Of a DNA stretch of 64,000 bases, positions 1-7,213 are shown one piece after another (position 1 is the stretch's first letter; each line of letters begins with the position of its first letter). The position numbers and the translations under genes are program-made. The stretch covers positions 62,001 to 126,000 of the forward strand of contig CAVUCH010000015.1 in the NCBI GenBank assembly GCA_963739995.1. The letters are read 5' to 3'. The notes below the pieces were generated by a model. That model was not told the DNA's origin. It made no database searches and saw only the letters and a list, made by a program, of their open reading frames with translations. This stretch comes from CAVUCH01 sp963739995 (GTDB lineage: Bacteria; Acidobacteriota; Vicinamibacteria; Vicinamibacterales; JAENWD01).

Positions 1-114
1 CTCACCTGGTGTGAGGCCCGTCTCGCCCATGTGCATATCCACCTCGAAACGCTCTTGGAGCAGCGTCAGAGGAGCAGCCGGCAGCCTGCGGGTCACGAGC
101 ACGGAGGGGCGCAC
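1..114 (-). CDS. D-2-hydroxyacid dehydrogenase, N-terminal fragment (cut by window edge)
   Basis: Partial gene running off the left edge; only about the first 38 residues are present. Read on the minus strand, the peptide contains VLVTRRLPAAPLTLL and RFEVDMH. This matches the usual N-terminus of glyoxylate/hydroxypyruvate reductases of the D-isomer-specific 2-hydroxyacid dehydrogenase family, which reduce 2-keto acids with NAD(P)H in the cytoplasm. An in-frame TAA lies just upstream (126-124). The GTG at 114 gives the family-like start MRPSVLV; a GTG at 120 is also possible. No clear ribosome binding site is visible. The gene is divergent from the DoxX gene. The catalytic domain is outside the window, so substrate cannot be judged. 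Confidence 0.65.
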   Translation of the reverse strand, partial: MRPSVLVTRRLPAAPLTLLQERFEVDMHMGETGLTPGE

Positions 115-212
115 CCACACATCTTAGGACGAATCGGCCGGTTTCACAGGCGACGGCGGCGGCCGTCGACCATGGAATAATCCAGGGGTCGATCCGGTCA
201 GAGGAGAAGACC

Positions 213-608
213 ATGGACCGAGTGCTCGGACGTGTGGCTCCGGTGTGTTATGCGCTCCTGCGGATAGTCGCGGGATTCCTGTTCGCCTGCCACGGGGCAC
301 AGAAACTGTTCGGCGTGCTTGGCGGCGCTGCAGTACCGATCGCCTCCCTGCGCGGCGCGGCAGGGATCATCGAATTGGTCTGCGGCACCCTCATCGCGCT
401 TGGCTTGTTCACGGGTTACGCGGCGTTCGTGGCGAGCGGCGAGATGGCCGTCGCGTACTTCCGGGCGCACGCCCCGCAAGGCTTCTGGCCACTCCTAAAT
501 CGCGGCGAGCTGTCGGCGCTGTACAGCTTCCTGTTCCTGTATATGGCGACACGAGGGACGGTAGCGTACGGCCTTGACACGCTCCTGCGACGACGGGGCC
601 GACGATAG
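213..608 (+). CDS. DoxX family membrane protein
   Basis: A 131-residue protein with about four hydrophobic segments. The early motif LLRIVAGFLFACHGAQKLFG is typical of DoxX/YphA-like inner-membrane proteins, followed by a GIIELVCGTLIALGLFTGYAA helix region and an ALYSFLFLYMATRG segment near the C-terminus. DoxX proteins are small integral membrane proteins associated with thiol and redox homeostasis, and in archaea with thiosulfate:quinone oxidoreductase; the exact role here is unknown. The start is supported by a purine-rich ribosome site (AGAGGAGAAG) a few bases upstream of ATG. It stands alone, divergent from the hydroxyacid dehydrogenase and convergent with the SelW-like gene. Confidence 0.85.
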   Translation: MDRVLGRVAPVCYALLRIVAGFLFACHGAQKLFGVLGGAAVPIASLRGAAGIIELVCGTLIALGLFTGYAAFVASGEMAVAYFRAHAPQGFWPLLNRGELSALYSFLFLYMATRGTVAYGLDTLLRRRGRR

Positions 609-665
609 TGCGTGTGCCTCGGATGCTGGCCTGCCAGCGCGGCGGTTGATCTGCCCCAGCAGCAG

Positions 666-699
666 CGGGCCGCCTCGTCGACGCACGAGGCTCGGCCCG
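666..699. terminator. Hairpin between convergent genes, possible bidirectional terminator
   Basis: CGGGCCG at 666-672 pairs with CGGCCCG at 693-699, and the inner CCTCGT pairs with ACGAGG around a six-base loop. It sits between the DoxX stop and the SelW-like stop. No clear T-run follows on either strand, so termination is inferred from position and stem strength. Confidence 0.45.
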
Positions 700-726
700 T
701 AGTGCTCATTCACCCTGGACCAGCCG

Positions 727-987
727 TCAAGGATCCTGCTCCGGAGCGCCGAGGAGTCTCGCGCGGACCGTGTCGACCACCGTGCGTGCCGAAGGAAGCA
801 CTCCCAGGGCGGCCAGCGCACCTGCATCAACGAGCGTCTCCCCGTCAACCAGCACTTTGAACTCCCCGTAGCGGCCTCGCACCATGTCCACGTCGACACC
901 GAGGTCGCGACGAAGCCGCGCCGCCACACGGACGGCGTGCAGACCGCTCAGTCAAAACGCGCAATAGCGAACGGCGATGCGGGCCAT
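727..987 (-). CDS. SelW/Rdx-family selenoprotein candidate with in-frame UGA (CxxU)
   Basis: Reading from ATG 987, the first codons give MARIAVRYCAF, then TGA at 954-952, then LSGLHAVRVAARL and on to the stop at 729-727. Treating TGA as selenocysteine gives an 86-residue protein of the usual SelW/Rdx size. It has the CxxU redox motif (Cys at 963-961, U at 954) at the expected N-terminal position, and the family-like GRYGEFKVLVDGE strand region and C-terminal helix follow. These are small thioredoxin-fold redox proteins. AAAGG lies just upstream of ATG. The gene follows the phosphohexomutase by 27 bases on the same strand, suggesting co-transcription. A conventional reading would start at GTG 927 and lose the active site. 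No sel genes are in the window, so Sec insertion is inferred. Confidence 0.75.
924..954 (-). promoter_or_regulatory. Candidate bacterial SECIS element after the UGA codon
   Basis: Nine bases after the UGA, CTGCACG (942-936) can pair with CGTGTGG (930-924), allowing G-U pairs, around a five-base loop. If the last G-C pair is left open, the loop begins with G, about 16 bases after UGA. That spacing and loop character fit bacterial SECIS elements, which lie in the coding region directly downstream of UGA. Folding was done by eye only. Confidence 0.45.
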
Positions 988-1014
988 GGTTCGCCTTTCT
1001 GATGCTGGCGCTGG

Positions 1015-2373
1015 TTACACCATCCCGCCCACCAGCCCGAACACCTCGTCTGCCAAGGCCCGCGCGGCCGCCACGGTCGGCGCCTCCGCCACGACCCGGA
1101 CAATGGGCTCGGTATTGGAGCCCCGCACGTGGAACCACGCGTCGCCAAGCGTCACCTTGACGCCGTCGTGGAGATCCAGCGGGTATTGCGCGTAGACCTG
1201 GCGCACACGGCGGAGGACGTCGGCGACGCGTTGCGAGGGACAGGCGGTCTGGGCTTTGACCATGCCCGACGGGGGGAGGCCGGCCACCAGCGACGACAGC
1301 GGTTCTCGGGCGTCTGCCAGCAGGTGCAGCACGAGCCCGATGCCGACCAGGCTGTCGCGGCCGAAGTTGATGGCCGGGTAGATGACCCCGCCGTTACCCT
1401 CACCGCCGATGACCGCGTGCTCACGCTGCATGCCTTCCGCGACGTTCGCCTCTCCGACGGCCGTGCGCACGACGCGACACCCGGCCCGCCGCGCCACGAT
1501 GTCGAGCCGGTGCGTGGTCGACAGGTTTGTCACAACCGTTCCGGGCGTGCGCGCGAGCACCCGCTGCACCGCGAGCACCAGCGTCAACTCCTCTCCAATC
1601 GGCTCGCCGCGGTCGGAGACGATCGCCAGCCGGTCGGCGTCCATGTCCTGCGCGAAGCCGACATCGGCGCCGCTCGATCTCACGAGGTCGCACAGCGCCG
1701 AGAGGTTCTCGGGTGTCGGCTCGGCACCACGAGGAAAGGATCCGTCCGGGGTGGTGTGGATCGTCACGACGTCCGCTCCGAGCGCCTCGATGAGCCTCGG
1801 CGTCACGAGCGATCCGGCGCCGTTGCACGAGTCAAGGGCGACCCGCAGCCGGCGGCCGCGGGCCATGGGCAGCATGCCAAGGGTGTCGACGACCGCCCTC
1901 AGGTGCAGATCCAGTACGTCAGGCCGGCTCTCGATTCGTGGCATTCCGCTGCCACGCACCCGGCGGTACTCGCCCTGGTGGTAGATGTCGAGCAGCTCGC
2001 GGCCGCGTGCGCTTCCGAGGAAGAGCGCATTCGGCCCGATGAACTTGAGCGCATTCCACTCCGCCGGATTGTGGCTCGCGGTAATCGCGATTCCGCCACG
2101 CGCGCCGACGTGCCGCACCCCAAGCTGCACCGTCGGCGTCGGGCAGACGCCTACATCGACGATGCGATTACCGGCTGACAGGAGGCCGGCAATCACGGCC
2201 TGGCGCACCATCTCGCCGGAAGTGCGCGTGTCCCGGCCGACGACGATGCGGCCGGACCCCATGCACGTGCCGAATGCCTGCGTGAACCGCGTGAGCAGCG
2301 TCGGAGTGAGGGACTCGCCGACGACGCCGCGCACGCCGGAAATCGAGATCTTCAGCGTGGGAATGGCACGCAT
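1015..2373 (-). CDS. Phosphomannomutase/phosphoglucomutase-family enzyme
   Basis: An alpha-D-phosphohexomutase with all four functional loops visible. These are the phosphoserine loop ITASHNPAEWNALKF, the metal loop DMDADRLAIV, the sugar-specificity loop GGEGNGGV and the phosphate-binding loop RGSNTEP near the C-terminus. It should interconvert hexose 1- and 6-phosphates; the substrate is not settled by sequence. The open frame extends 30 residues upstream, but ATG 2373 (MRAIPTLKISISGVRG) matches family starts, and the extension would translate a heptamer repeat. It lies downstream of a catalytically altered paralog and the microcompartment genes, and upstream of the SelW-like gene, all in the same direction. 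Confidence 0.85.
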   Translation of the reverse strand: MRAIPTLKISISGVRGVVGESLTPTLLTRFTQAFGTCMGSGRIVVGRDTRTSGEMVRQAVIAGLLSAGNRIVDVGVCPTPTVQLGVRHVGARGGIAITASHNPAEWNALKFIGPNALFLGSARGRELLDIYHQGEYRRVRGSGMPRIESRPDVLDLHLRAVVDTLGMLPMARGRRLRVALDSCNGAGSLVTPRLIEALGADVVTIHTTPDGSFPRGAEPTPENLSALCDLVRSSGADVGFAQDMDADRLAIVSDRGEPIGEELTLVLAVQRVLARTPGTVVTNLSTTHRLDIVARRAGCRVVRTAVGEANVAEGMQREHAVIGGEGNGGVIYPAINFGRDSLVGIGLVLHLLADAREPLSSLVAGLPPSGMVKAQTACPSQRVADVLRRVRQVYAQYPLDLHDGVKVTLGDAWFHVRGSNTEPIVRVVAEAPTVAAARALADEVFGLVGGMV

Positions 2374-2395
2374 TGTCCGCTTGTCCACTCGGCCT

Positions 2396-2423
2396 CGGGC
2401 GTCGGGCGTCGGGCTCCGGGCTT
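2396..2423. repeat. Short heptamer array (CGGGCGT/CGGGCTC units)
   Basis: Four consecutive 7-nt units, CGGGCGT twice, then CGGGCTC and CGGGCTT, lie directly upstream of the phosphohexomutase start. This looks like a single-arm, short member of the heptamer repeat elements seen elsewhere in the window. Confidence 0.5.
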
Positions 2424-2502
2424 CGCAGCGATTTACCGCAAGAAAGGACACCTGCCGTCGCACGGCGCTCGCCGCAGGCCAGACGCCCGCGATCGCACGA
2501 TC

Positions 2503-3852
2503 CTACGCTCCCAGCCGCTCGCGGGCCCAGTCGGCGAGGTCCTGTGCGCGCATCTGCGTGGACGCTTCCGCGATCACGCGCACCATGGACTCCGTGCCGG
2601 ACGCGCGCACGTGCACCCACCCGTCGGGCCAATCGAGCCGCACCCCGTCGGTCTCGTCCAGCGCCGCGCCTGGCGCGTCGGCGATGCGCTGACGAAAGAC
2701 CTGCAGCGTCGAGTAGATCTGGCGGGGATCGACGGGGACGACCTGCTTGACGATCGACAATGCCGGTAATCGATCGACCTGGCTCGACACGGATTCCCCC
2801 GTCCGGGCGAAGTGCTCCAGCAGCAGTGTCATCGTGGCCGCCGCGTCGTGTGACACCTGGACCTCGGGGACGGCCACGCTGCCGTTTCCCTCGCCCCCGA
2901 TGATCGCGCCGTGCTCGACGATCGCGGCCGAGATGTTCGGCTGACCCACGGGCGTCCTGATCACGGCCACTCCATGCGCCTCCGCGACGCGATCGACGAG
3001 CCCGGTCGTGCAGACATTGGTGACGATCGGCCCACGCCGCCGCGCGAGCGCGGCATCAGCCGCGAGCACCAGCGTGAACTCTTCCGACAGCCGGCGCCCA
3101 CGATCATCCACGATCCCGACGCGCTCTCCGTCCGCGTCGTGCACGAAGCCGATGTCGGCGTGGCCCGCGCGCACGAGCGCGCTCACCTGCGCCATCGTCC
3201 GGGGCCGGGGCTCAGGGCTGTGCGGAAACGGCGCATCACCGTCGTCATTGATCGCCAGCACCTCGCAGCCGATCGCATCCAGCCACCGCGGGGTGAGGCG
3301 CACGCACGCGCCGTTGCAGCAGTCGAGTGCCACCCTGGGACGCCGCCGGCGGATTGTGGCCGTATCGAACGCGCGGGCGAGCACCTCCAGATGATGGCCG
3401 ATGGCATCGGCGTCCCCGATCGAGGTGTGGATGCCGTCCGACCGGGCCTTCTCGAACTCGCCCTGATGGTAGACGTCCAGCAGCTCCTCCGCCTGCAGGG
3501 CATTCAGGTAGAGCCCATCCGGCCGCACGAACTTGAGGGCGTTCCACTCGGCGTCGTTGTGCCCCGCCGTGATGGAGATGCCGCCGCGCGCCTCGAGCCA
3601 CGGCACCGCGAGCTGCAGGCTCGGCGTCGGACAGATGCCCAGGTCGATGACCCCGCACCCCGTGGCCAGTAACCCGGCGCGAACAGCGGCTGCAACCATC
3701 GGACCCGAGGCCCTGGTGTCGCGCCCCACCAGGATGGCTCCAGGGCCGAGGTAGGTGCCGAACGCCTGCGCGAACGCAACCGCCAGCTCCGGCGTGAATG
3801 TCTCGCCCACAACACCGCGGACACCGCCGATACCGATCTTGAGGGGTTTCAT
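2503..3852 (-). CDS. Phosphohexomutase paralog lacking the catalytic serine
   Basis: A 449-residue paralog of the downstream mutase, with the same start region (KIGIGGVRGVVGE) and fold. The active-site loop reads ITAGHNDAEWNALKF where active enzymes have TASHNP, so the phosphorylated serine is replaced by glycine. The metal loop is DADGERVGIV, also altered. The sugar loop GGEGNGSV and the phosphate loop RASGTES are kept. It therefore probably cannot run the normal phosphoserine cycle. It could bind sugar phosphates as a regulator or partner of the active paralog, or use a different mechanism. It lies between the microcompartment genes and the intact paralog, which suggests tandem duplication followed by divergence. 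Confidence 0.8.
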   Translation of the reverse strand: MKPLKIGIGGVRGVVGETFTPELAVAFAQAFGTYLGPGAILVGRDTRASGPMVAAAVRAGLLATGCGVIDLGICPTPSLQLAVPWLEARGGISITAGHNDAEWNALKFVRPDGLYLNALQAEELLDVYHQGEFEKARSDGIHTSIGDADAIGHHLEVLARAFDTATIRRRRPRVALDCCNGACVRLTPRWLDAIGCEVLAINDDGDAPFPHSPEPRPRTMAQVSALVRAGHADIGFVHDADGERVGIVDDRGRRLSEEFTLVLAADAALARRRGPIVTNVCTTGLVDRVAEAHGVAVIRTPVGQPNISAAIVEHGAIIGGEGNGSVAVPEVQVSHDAAATMTLLLEHFARTGESVSSQVDRLPALSIVKQVVPVDPRQIYSTLQVFRQRIADAPGAALDETDGVRLDWPDGWVHVRASGTESMVRVIAEASTQMRAQDLADWARERLGA

Positions 3853-3934
3853 GGATCAGGGGGCGCGTCACCGACGGCGCGGGAGGACTTGTATCGCGAC
3901 GCGGGCGCTATCGGCAACCTCAAGGTCGCCGGCC

Positions 3935-4174
3935 TCAATGCCCCATGGACTTGCAGTACCCACAATGATTGCAGGGCACGGCAGGCTCGATCACGCACGG
4001 GCCGCCGGTTTCGGACCCATCGGGGACGCGGAACGTCGCGTGGCTCGCGTGCGACTGAACATCCAGGACGGTCGCCGGGACGTGAAGCGCGTGCGCACCT
4101 GACGCATGCGGACCGCTGCCAAGGCGATCGGCAACGACGCGGCGAACCATGTATCGCAGCTCCTCGTCGGTCAT
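3935..4174 (-). CDS. Small Cys-rich protein, candidate microcompartment cargo
   Basis: A 79-residue protein of unknown family. The N-terminus TDEELRYMVRRVVADRL has the hydrophobic spacing of an amphipathic helix, like the encapsulation peptides that dock enzymes inside microcompartments. It is followed by a Gly/Ser/Ala/His-rich linker. The C-terminus holds CNHCGYCKSMGH, a CxxCxxC cluster with a nearby His that could bind metal or an iron-sulfur centre. The start is fixed by an ATGA overlap with the upstream BMC-P stop, implying translational coupling. A longer start at 4198 is less likely. Function in the compartment is inferred from position and the helix only. Confidence 0.65.
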   Translation of the reverse strand: MTDEELRYMVRRVVADRLGSGPHASGAHALHVPATVLDVQSHASHATFRVPDGSETGGPCVIEPAVPCNHCGYCKSMGH

Positions 4175-4458
4175 GGCTCGATGAGCGCGGGATCGCAATC
4201 GACACGATCCACGATACCGAGGATGGCGGCATCGACGGGCGTACCGCGGCGCTGCATGGCGTCGCCCGCCGCCTTGCCATCGAGCACGATCAGCACCTTC
4301 TCCCGCACTCCGGCTCCGACCGTGTCCACGGCCAGCAGCATCGGTCCGCGGGGTGTCTCATCGGGCGTGATCGGCTGCACGAGCAGCAGCGTCGCCCCGT
4401 CGAAGCGGCGGTGCTTCTGAGTCGCCACGATGGTCCCGACAACGAGGGCGAGTTGCAT
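4171..4458 (-). CDS. Microcompartment pentameric shell protein (BMC-P, EutN/CcmL family)
   Basis: A 95-residue vertex protein. The start MQLALVVGTIVATQKH, the central LLAVDTVGAGVREKVLIV and the C-terminal VDAAILGIVDRV are the standard EutN/CcmL signature. These proteins form pentamers that cap the vertices of the icosahedral shell. This is the last of three BMC-P genes in the operon and is longer at its C-terminus than the other two (DPALIEP tail). Its stop overlaps the start of the small Cys-rich gene. Three different BMC-P genes together are typical of compartments for fuculose/rhamnulose phosphate breakdown in Planctomycetes and Verrucomicrobia and related loci. Confidence 0.9.
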   Translation of the reverse strand: MQLALVVGTIVATQKHRRFDGATLLLVQPITPDETPRGPMLLAVDTVGAGVREKVLIVLDGKAAGDAMQRRGTPVDAAILGIVDRVDCDPALIEP

Positions 4459-4494
4459 GGAGTACAGACACGGGTGCGGATCAGCGCCGTGGGT

Positions 4495-4761
4495 TCAGAC
4501 CATCTGCCAATCGTCGACTATGCCTACGATGCCGGCGTCGACCGGCGCCTCCGCGGGATGAAACGGGAATGACGCTTCGCGTCCGCGAACGAAGAACACG
4601 ATTTCTCCGACGCCGGCGCCCACGGCGTCGGCCGCGATGAGCGTGCGGCCGGCCGCCTGCCTGTCCGGACCGAGCGGCTGGAGGATGAGCAGCTTCAACG
4701 TGGCCAGCTCCGGATCCTTCAGCGTCGCGACCACATCCCCGATCACGCGCGCCAGCTGCAC
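4495..4761 (-). CDS. Microcompartment pentameric shell protein (BMC-P, EutN/CcmL family)
   Basis: An 88-residue vertex protein with the family start MQLARVIGDVVATLKDP, the core LIAADAVGAGVGEIVFFV and the end VDAGIVGIVDDW. It differs from its neighbours in the loop after the core (RGREASFPFHPAEAP), where BMC-P paralogs usually diverge and which helps shape the pentamer pore. It lies one base from the stop of the upstream BMC-P gene and 36 bases before the next, so it is co-transcribed with both. Confidence 0.9.
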   Translation of the reverse strand: MQLARVIGDVVATLKDPELATLKLLILQPLGPDRQAAGRTLIAADAVGAGVGEIVFFVRGREASFPFHPAEAPVDAGIVGIVDDWQMV

Positions 4762-4762
4762 G

Positions 4763-5035
4763 TCAGCTCCCCTGCACTTCGATCTCGTCGATGATGCCGA
4801 CGATGGCCGCGTCGACGGGACAGTCCTTCAGGCCTGATGCCATGCGCGCTGAGCTGCCGCTCACGATGAGCACGGTCTCGCCCACCCCGGCGTCCACGGT
4901 ATCGACGGCAACGAGATAATTGCCTTCCGGCTTCCCGTGCGGGTCCATGCCCCGGGCGACAAGCAGCTTGGCGCTCTCGAGGCGCGGGTCCTTCCGCGTG
5001 GCAACCACCGTCCCGACGACTTTGGCGAGGAGCAT
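4763..5035 (-). CDS. Microcompartment pentameric shell protein (BMC-P, EutN/CcmL family)
   Basis: A 90-residue vertex protein: MLLAKVVGTVVATRKDP at the start, LVAVDTVDAGVGETVLIVSG in the core and VDAAIVGIIDEIEV at the end. GVGETVLIVSGSSAR is the classical EutN/CcmL signature. It is the first of the three BMC-P genes, directly after the BMC-H gene. Distinct pentamer paralogs may allow vertices with different pores or affinities; that is inference from the family. Confidence 0.92.
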   Translation of the reverse strand: MLLAKVVGTVVATRKDPRLESAKLLVARGMDPHGKPEGNYLVAVDTVDAGVGETVLIVSGSSARMASGLKDCPVDAAIVGIIDEIEVQGS

Positions 5036-5064
5036 GGGGCCTGACGAGTGTCAGGAGGCCAGAC

Positions 5065-5349
5065 CTACTTCTGTGCCTTGCCGATCGGCAGCGCGTCTTC
5101 GAGGTTCGCGTGCGGCCTCGGGATGACGTGCACCGATACCAGCTCGCCCACGCGACGCGCCGCGGCGGCGCCCGCGTCGGTGGCGGCCTTCACGGCCGCG
5201 ACATCGCCGCGAACGATTGCGGTCACGTACCCGGCGCCGATTTTCTCCCAGCCGACCAGCGTGACCTTTGCGGCTTTCACCATGGCATCCGCCGCTTCGA
5301 TCATGGCGACGAGACCCTTGGTTTCGACCATCCCCAGCGCTTCACCCAT
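5065..5349 (-). CDS. Microcompartment hexameric shell protein (BMC-H)
   Basis: A 94-residue single-domain BMC protein forming the shell facets. MGEALGMVETKGLVAMIEAAD and the KAAKVTLVGWEKIGAGYVT strand region are canonical, followed by VRGDVAAVKAATDAGAAAA and VHVIPRPHANLE. The pore region near the KIGAGYVT strand faces the hexamer axis. This is the only BMC-H or BMC-T gene in the window, so facets would be built from one paralog unless others lie elsewhere. It sits between the aldolase gene and the BMC-P genes on the same strand. Confidence 0.95.
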   Translation of the reverse strand: MGEALGMVETKGLVAMIEAADAMVKAAKVTLVGWEKIGAGYVTAIVRGDVAAVKAATDAGAAAARRVGELVSVHVIPRPHANLEDALPIGKAQK

Positions 5350-5366
5350 CGCGTCTGCCTCCAGGA

Positions 5367-6242
5367 CTACCGCAGCTGCCGGACGGCGTCCTCGATGAGG
5401 GCCGTCAGCTCGCGGTATGTTATCCGAATTTCCTCGTCATCGCCGGGCCGCGAAACGCGCGTCCGGGCCGACATCAGCATCTCGGCGCGCTCTTCGCTCA
5501 CGACCCGCGCACCCGGCACGTCCGGCGCCCGCAGGAACTGGCACGCGGCATCGCCGGCCGGCGGGGCGTCGTCGAGGCAAATGGGAGCGGGCGCCGCGAT
5601 GCCATACAGCCCGCGAAGGGACTGCAGCCGCAGGACTTCGTCCTGGGACAGGAGGCGCTCCCCCCCGAGCATGCGCGCGACCAGGCTGATCCTCGCGAAG
5701 TGCTCGATCGTTTCCATCTTGTAATACGCCGCGAAGAGCTCGTGCGCGACGGTCAGCGCGCCGTGATTCGCCAGCAGCAGACCGTCGTGCGCCTTGATGT
5801 ACTGACGCACCGCATCGGGGAGTTCCTGCGTGGACGGAGTTCCGTACTGCGCGATGGGGATGCTGCCAAGCGTGGTGATCACCTCGGCGAGCACGGCGCG
5901 ATCGAGCGGAATTCCGGCGACCGCGAACCCCGTGGCGAGTGGCGGATGCGCGTGCACCACGGCTCTGACGTCCGGCCGGTTGCGGTACACCTCGAGGTGC
6001 ATCAGCAGCTCGGACGAGGGATCGCGCTCGCCAGCCACCTTCTTCCCGGCAAGGTCGGTCACGACCATCATCTCGGGGGTCATGAACCCCTTCGAGACGC
6101 TCTTCGGGGTCGTCAGGAGCCGCCCGTCGTCGAGCCGCACGCTGATGTTGCCGTCGTTGCTGGCGACGTACCCGCGGGCGTACAGCCGGCGGCCCACTTC
6201 AACGATGCCATCGCGGAGCTCGGGTTCACGGGGAAAAGGCAT
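5367..6242 (-). CDS. Class II aldolase (fuculose-phosphate aldolase-like), probable microcompartment enzyme
   Basis: A 291-residue zinc aldolase of the FucA/RhaD/AraD family. The Zn ligands are in VVHAHPPLA and LLANHGALT, with the catalytic Glu in DPSSELLMHLE and the substrate loop SNDGNISVR. It likely cleaves L-fuculose- or L-rhamnulose-1-phosphate to DHAP and lactaldehyde. It is longer than free FucA (about 215 residues). After a flexible region it ends in the helix ITYRELTALIEDAVRQLR, which resembles an encapsulation peptide. Together with the adjacent shell genes this points to packaging in the compartment. No aldehyde dehydrogenase to process the aldehyde is found in the window. Confidence 0.85.
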   Translation of the reverse strand: MPFPREPELRDGIVEVGRRLYARGYVASNDGNISVRLDDGRLLTTPKSVSKGFMTPEMMVVTDLAGKKVAGERDPSSELLMHLEVYRNRPDVRAVVHAHPPLATGFAVAGIPLDRAVLAEVITTLGSIPIAQYGTPSTQELPDAVRQYIKAHDGLLLANHGALTVAHELFAAYYKMETIEHFARISLVARMLGGERLLSQDEVLRLQSLRGLYGIAAPAPICLDDAPPAGDAACQFLRAPDVPGARVVSEERAEMLMSARTRVSRPGDDEEIRITYRELTALIEDAVRQLR

Positions 6243-6245
6243 GAA

Positions 6246-6524
6246 TCAGTCTGCGCGCGCTGACCGACGGCCGACCTGCCACTTGCGCCGGCAGTCCTCT
6301 GAGCAGAACCAGGCGGTCTCGCCGCGGCTGTCGGCGCTCAGCGCGCGCGACTGTACCACGAACGTGCCGCAAATCGGGTCACGCACCATGCGCGTGCCAC
6401 GCTCGGGCGTGCGGGTGCGGCGCGGTCCGGCCGCGGTCGCTCCCTCGACCACCCCGGACAGCAGACGCCACAGGGCCCTTGCGACGAACAGTACGAGTAG
6501 AAATATGAGGAGCAGCCGGGTCAC
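6246..6524 (-). CDS. Small membrane-anchored protein with Cys pairs (PP0621-like)
   Basis: A 92-residue protein with one N-terminal membrane segment (LLLIFLLVLFVARALWRLL), then a basic linker and a small domain with VRDPICGTFV and FCSEDCRRKW. The layout resembles the PP0621/YHS-like family: a short anchor plus a CxxC-like zinc or metal site. The function of the family is not known. It is four bases upstream of the aldolase start and follows the TPR gene, so it is transcribed into the microcompartment operon, though a link to that pathway is not shown. Confidence 0.7.
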   Translation of the reverse strand: MTRLLLIFLLVLFVARALWRLLSGVVEGATAAGPRRTRTPERGTRMVRDPICGTFVVQSRALSADSRGETAWFCSEDCRRKWQVGRRSARAD

Positions 6525-6536
6525 AGGAGCGGATCC

Positions 6537-7154
6537 TCAATCGGTGCCGGGTGAGCCGGCGTTCAGGCCGGGGTGGGCCGACTTCATGCTCTCGAGCGCA
6601 CGGCCCGCGGCCTGGCCTTCCGGCGTGTTCGGCGCAAGCTCCACGACCCGCTGCCATGCCCTGGTCGCGCCTTCCAGATCCTGCTTGCCGAAGGCGAGCA
6701 CGATGCCCTGATTCAGCATCGTCTTCGTGTGCTTCGGCTCGATCTCGAGCGAGTGCTTGAATTGCGCCAGGGCGCGGTCAGGCTGGTTCGAGTAGTAATA
6801 GCTCACGCCCAGGTCCGTGCTGACGTCCGGGTTCGTGGGATCCAGCTTGAGGGCCTCTTCGTACCAGTGGATGGCGCGATCGTATCGCTCCGCGTCGAAA
6901 TACAGATTGCCGAGCTGCGCGCGCGGCGTGGCATTCGCGGGATCGGATCGGGCGATGCTTTCCAGGCGTTTGGCCTCCTGCTCGTCCAGCCGCGGCACGG
7001 CGGGGGCACTCGCGCCCGAGCCGGACGGAGCGGCCGCTGCCTGGACTTGCGGCGCCGGTGGACGGAACGTGCCCTGCTGGCTGCCGATCAGCCACCCGGC
7101 GATCAGGCCGAAGAAGGTGCCGGCGGCTCCAAACACGAGGGATTCGGACTTCAT
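6537..7154 (-). CDS. Membrane-anchored TPR protein
   Basis: A 205-residue protein with an N-terminal membrane segment (VFGAAGTFFGLIAGWLIGS) and an Ala/Pro-rich linker. It then has about three tetratricopeptide repeats, including PRAQLGNLYFDAERYDRAIH, VSTDLGVSYYYSNQPDRAL and MLNQGIVLAFGKQDLEGA. TPR arrays mediate protein-protein contacts; this one faces the cytoplasm or periplasm depending on orientation, which is not resolved. It precedes the PP0621-like and microcompartment genes by 12 bases. Confidence 0.8.
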   Translation of the reverse strand: MKSESLVFGAAGTFFGLIAGWLIGSQQGTFRPPAPQVQAAAAPSGSGASAPAVPRLDEQEAKRLESIARSDPANATPRAQLGNLYFDAERYDRAIHWYEEALKLDPTNPDVSTDLGVSYYYSNQPDRALAQFKHSLEIEPKHTKTMLNQGIVLAFGKQDLEGATRAWQRVVELAPNTPEGQAAGRALESMKSAHPGLNAGSPGTD

Positions 7155-7213
7155 GTGAGCTCGAGGCGCTCTGGACGAGAGTACCTGTCATCATATCGCG
7201 CAGGACTCACAGA

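Noticed and set aside
952..954. TGA as a simple sequencing error or true stop
   Set aside because: Not fully excluded, but its exact position at the second residue of the redox pair and the stem-loop right after favour selenocysteine; reported as a finding with that caveat.
2374..2463. Longer start of the intact phosphohexomutase
   Set aside because: The additional 30 residues translate a heptamer array and lack family similarity; ATG 2373 fits the family N-terminus.
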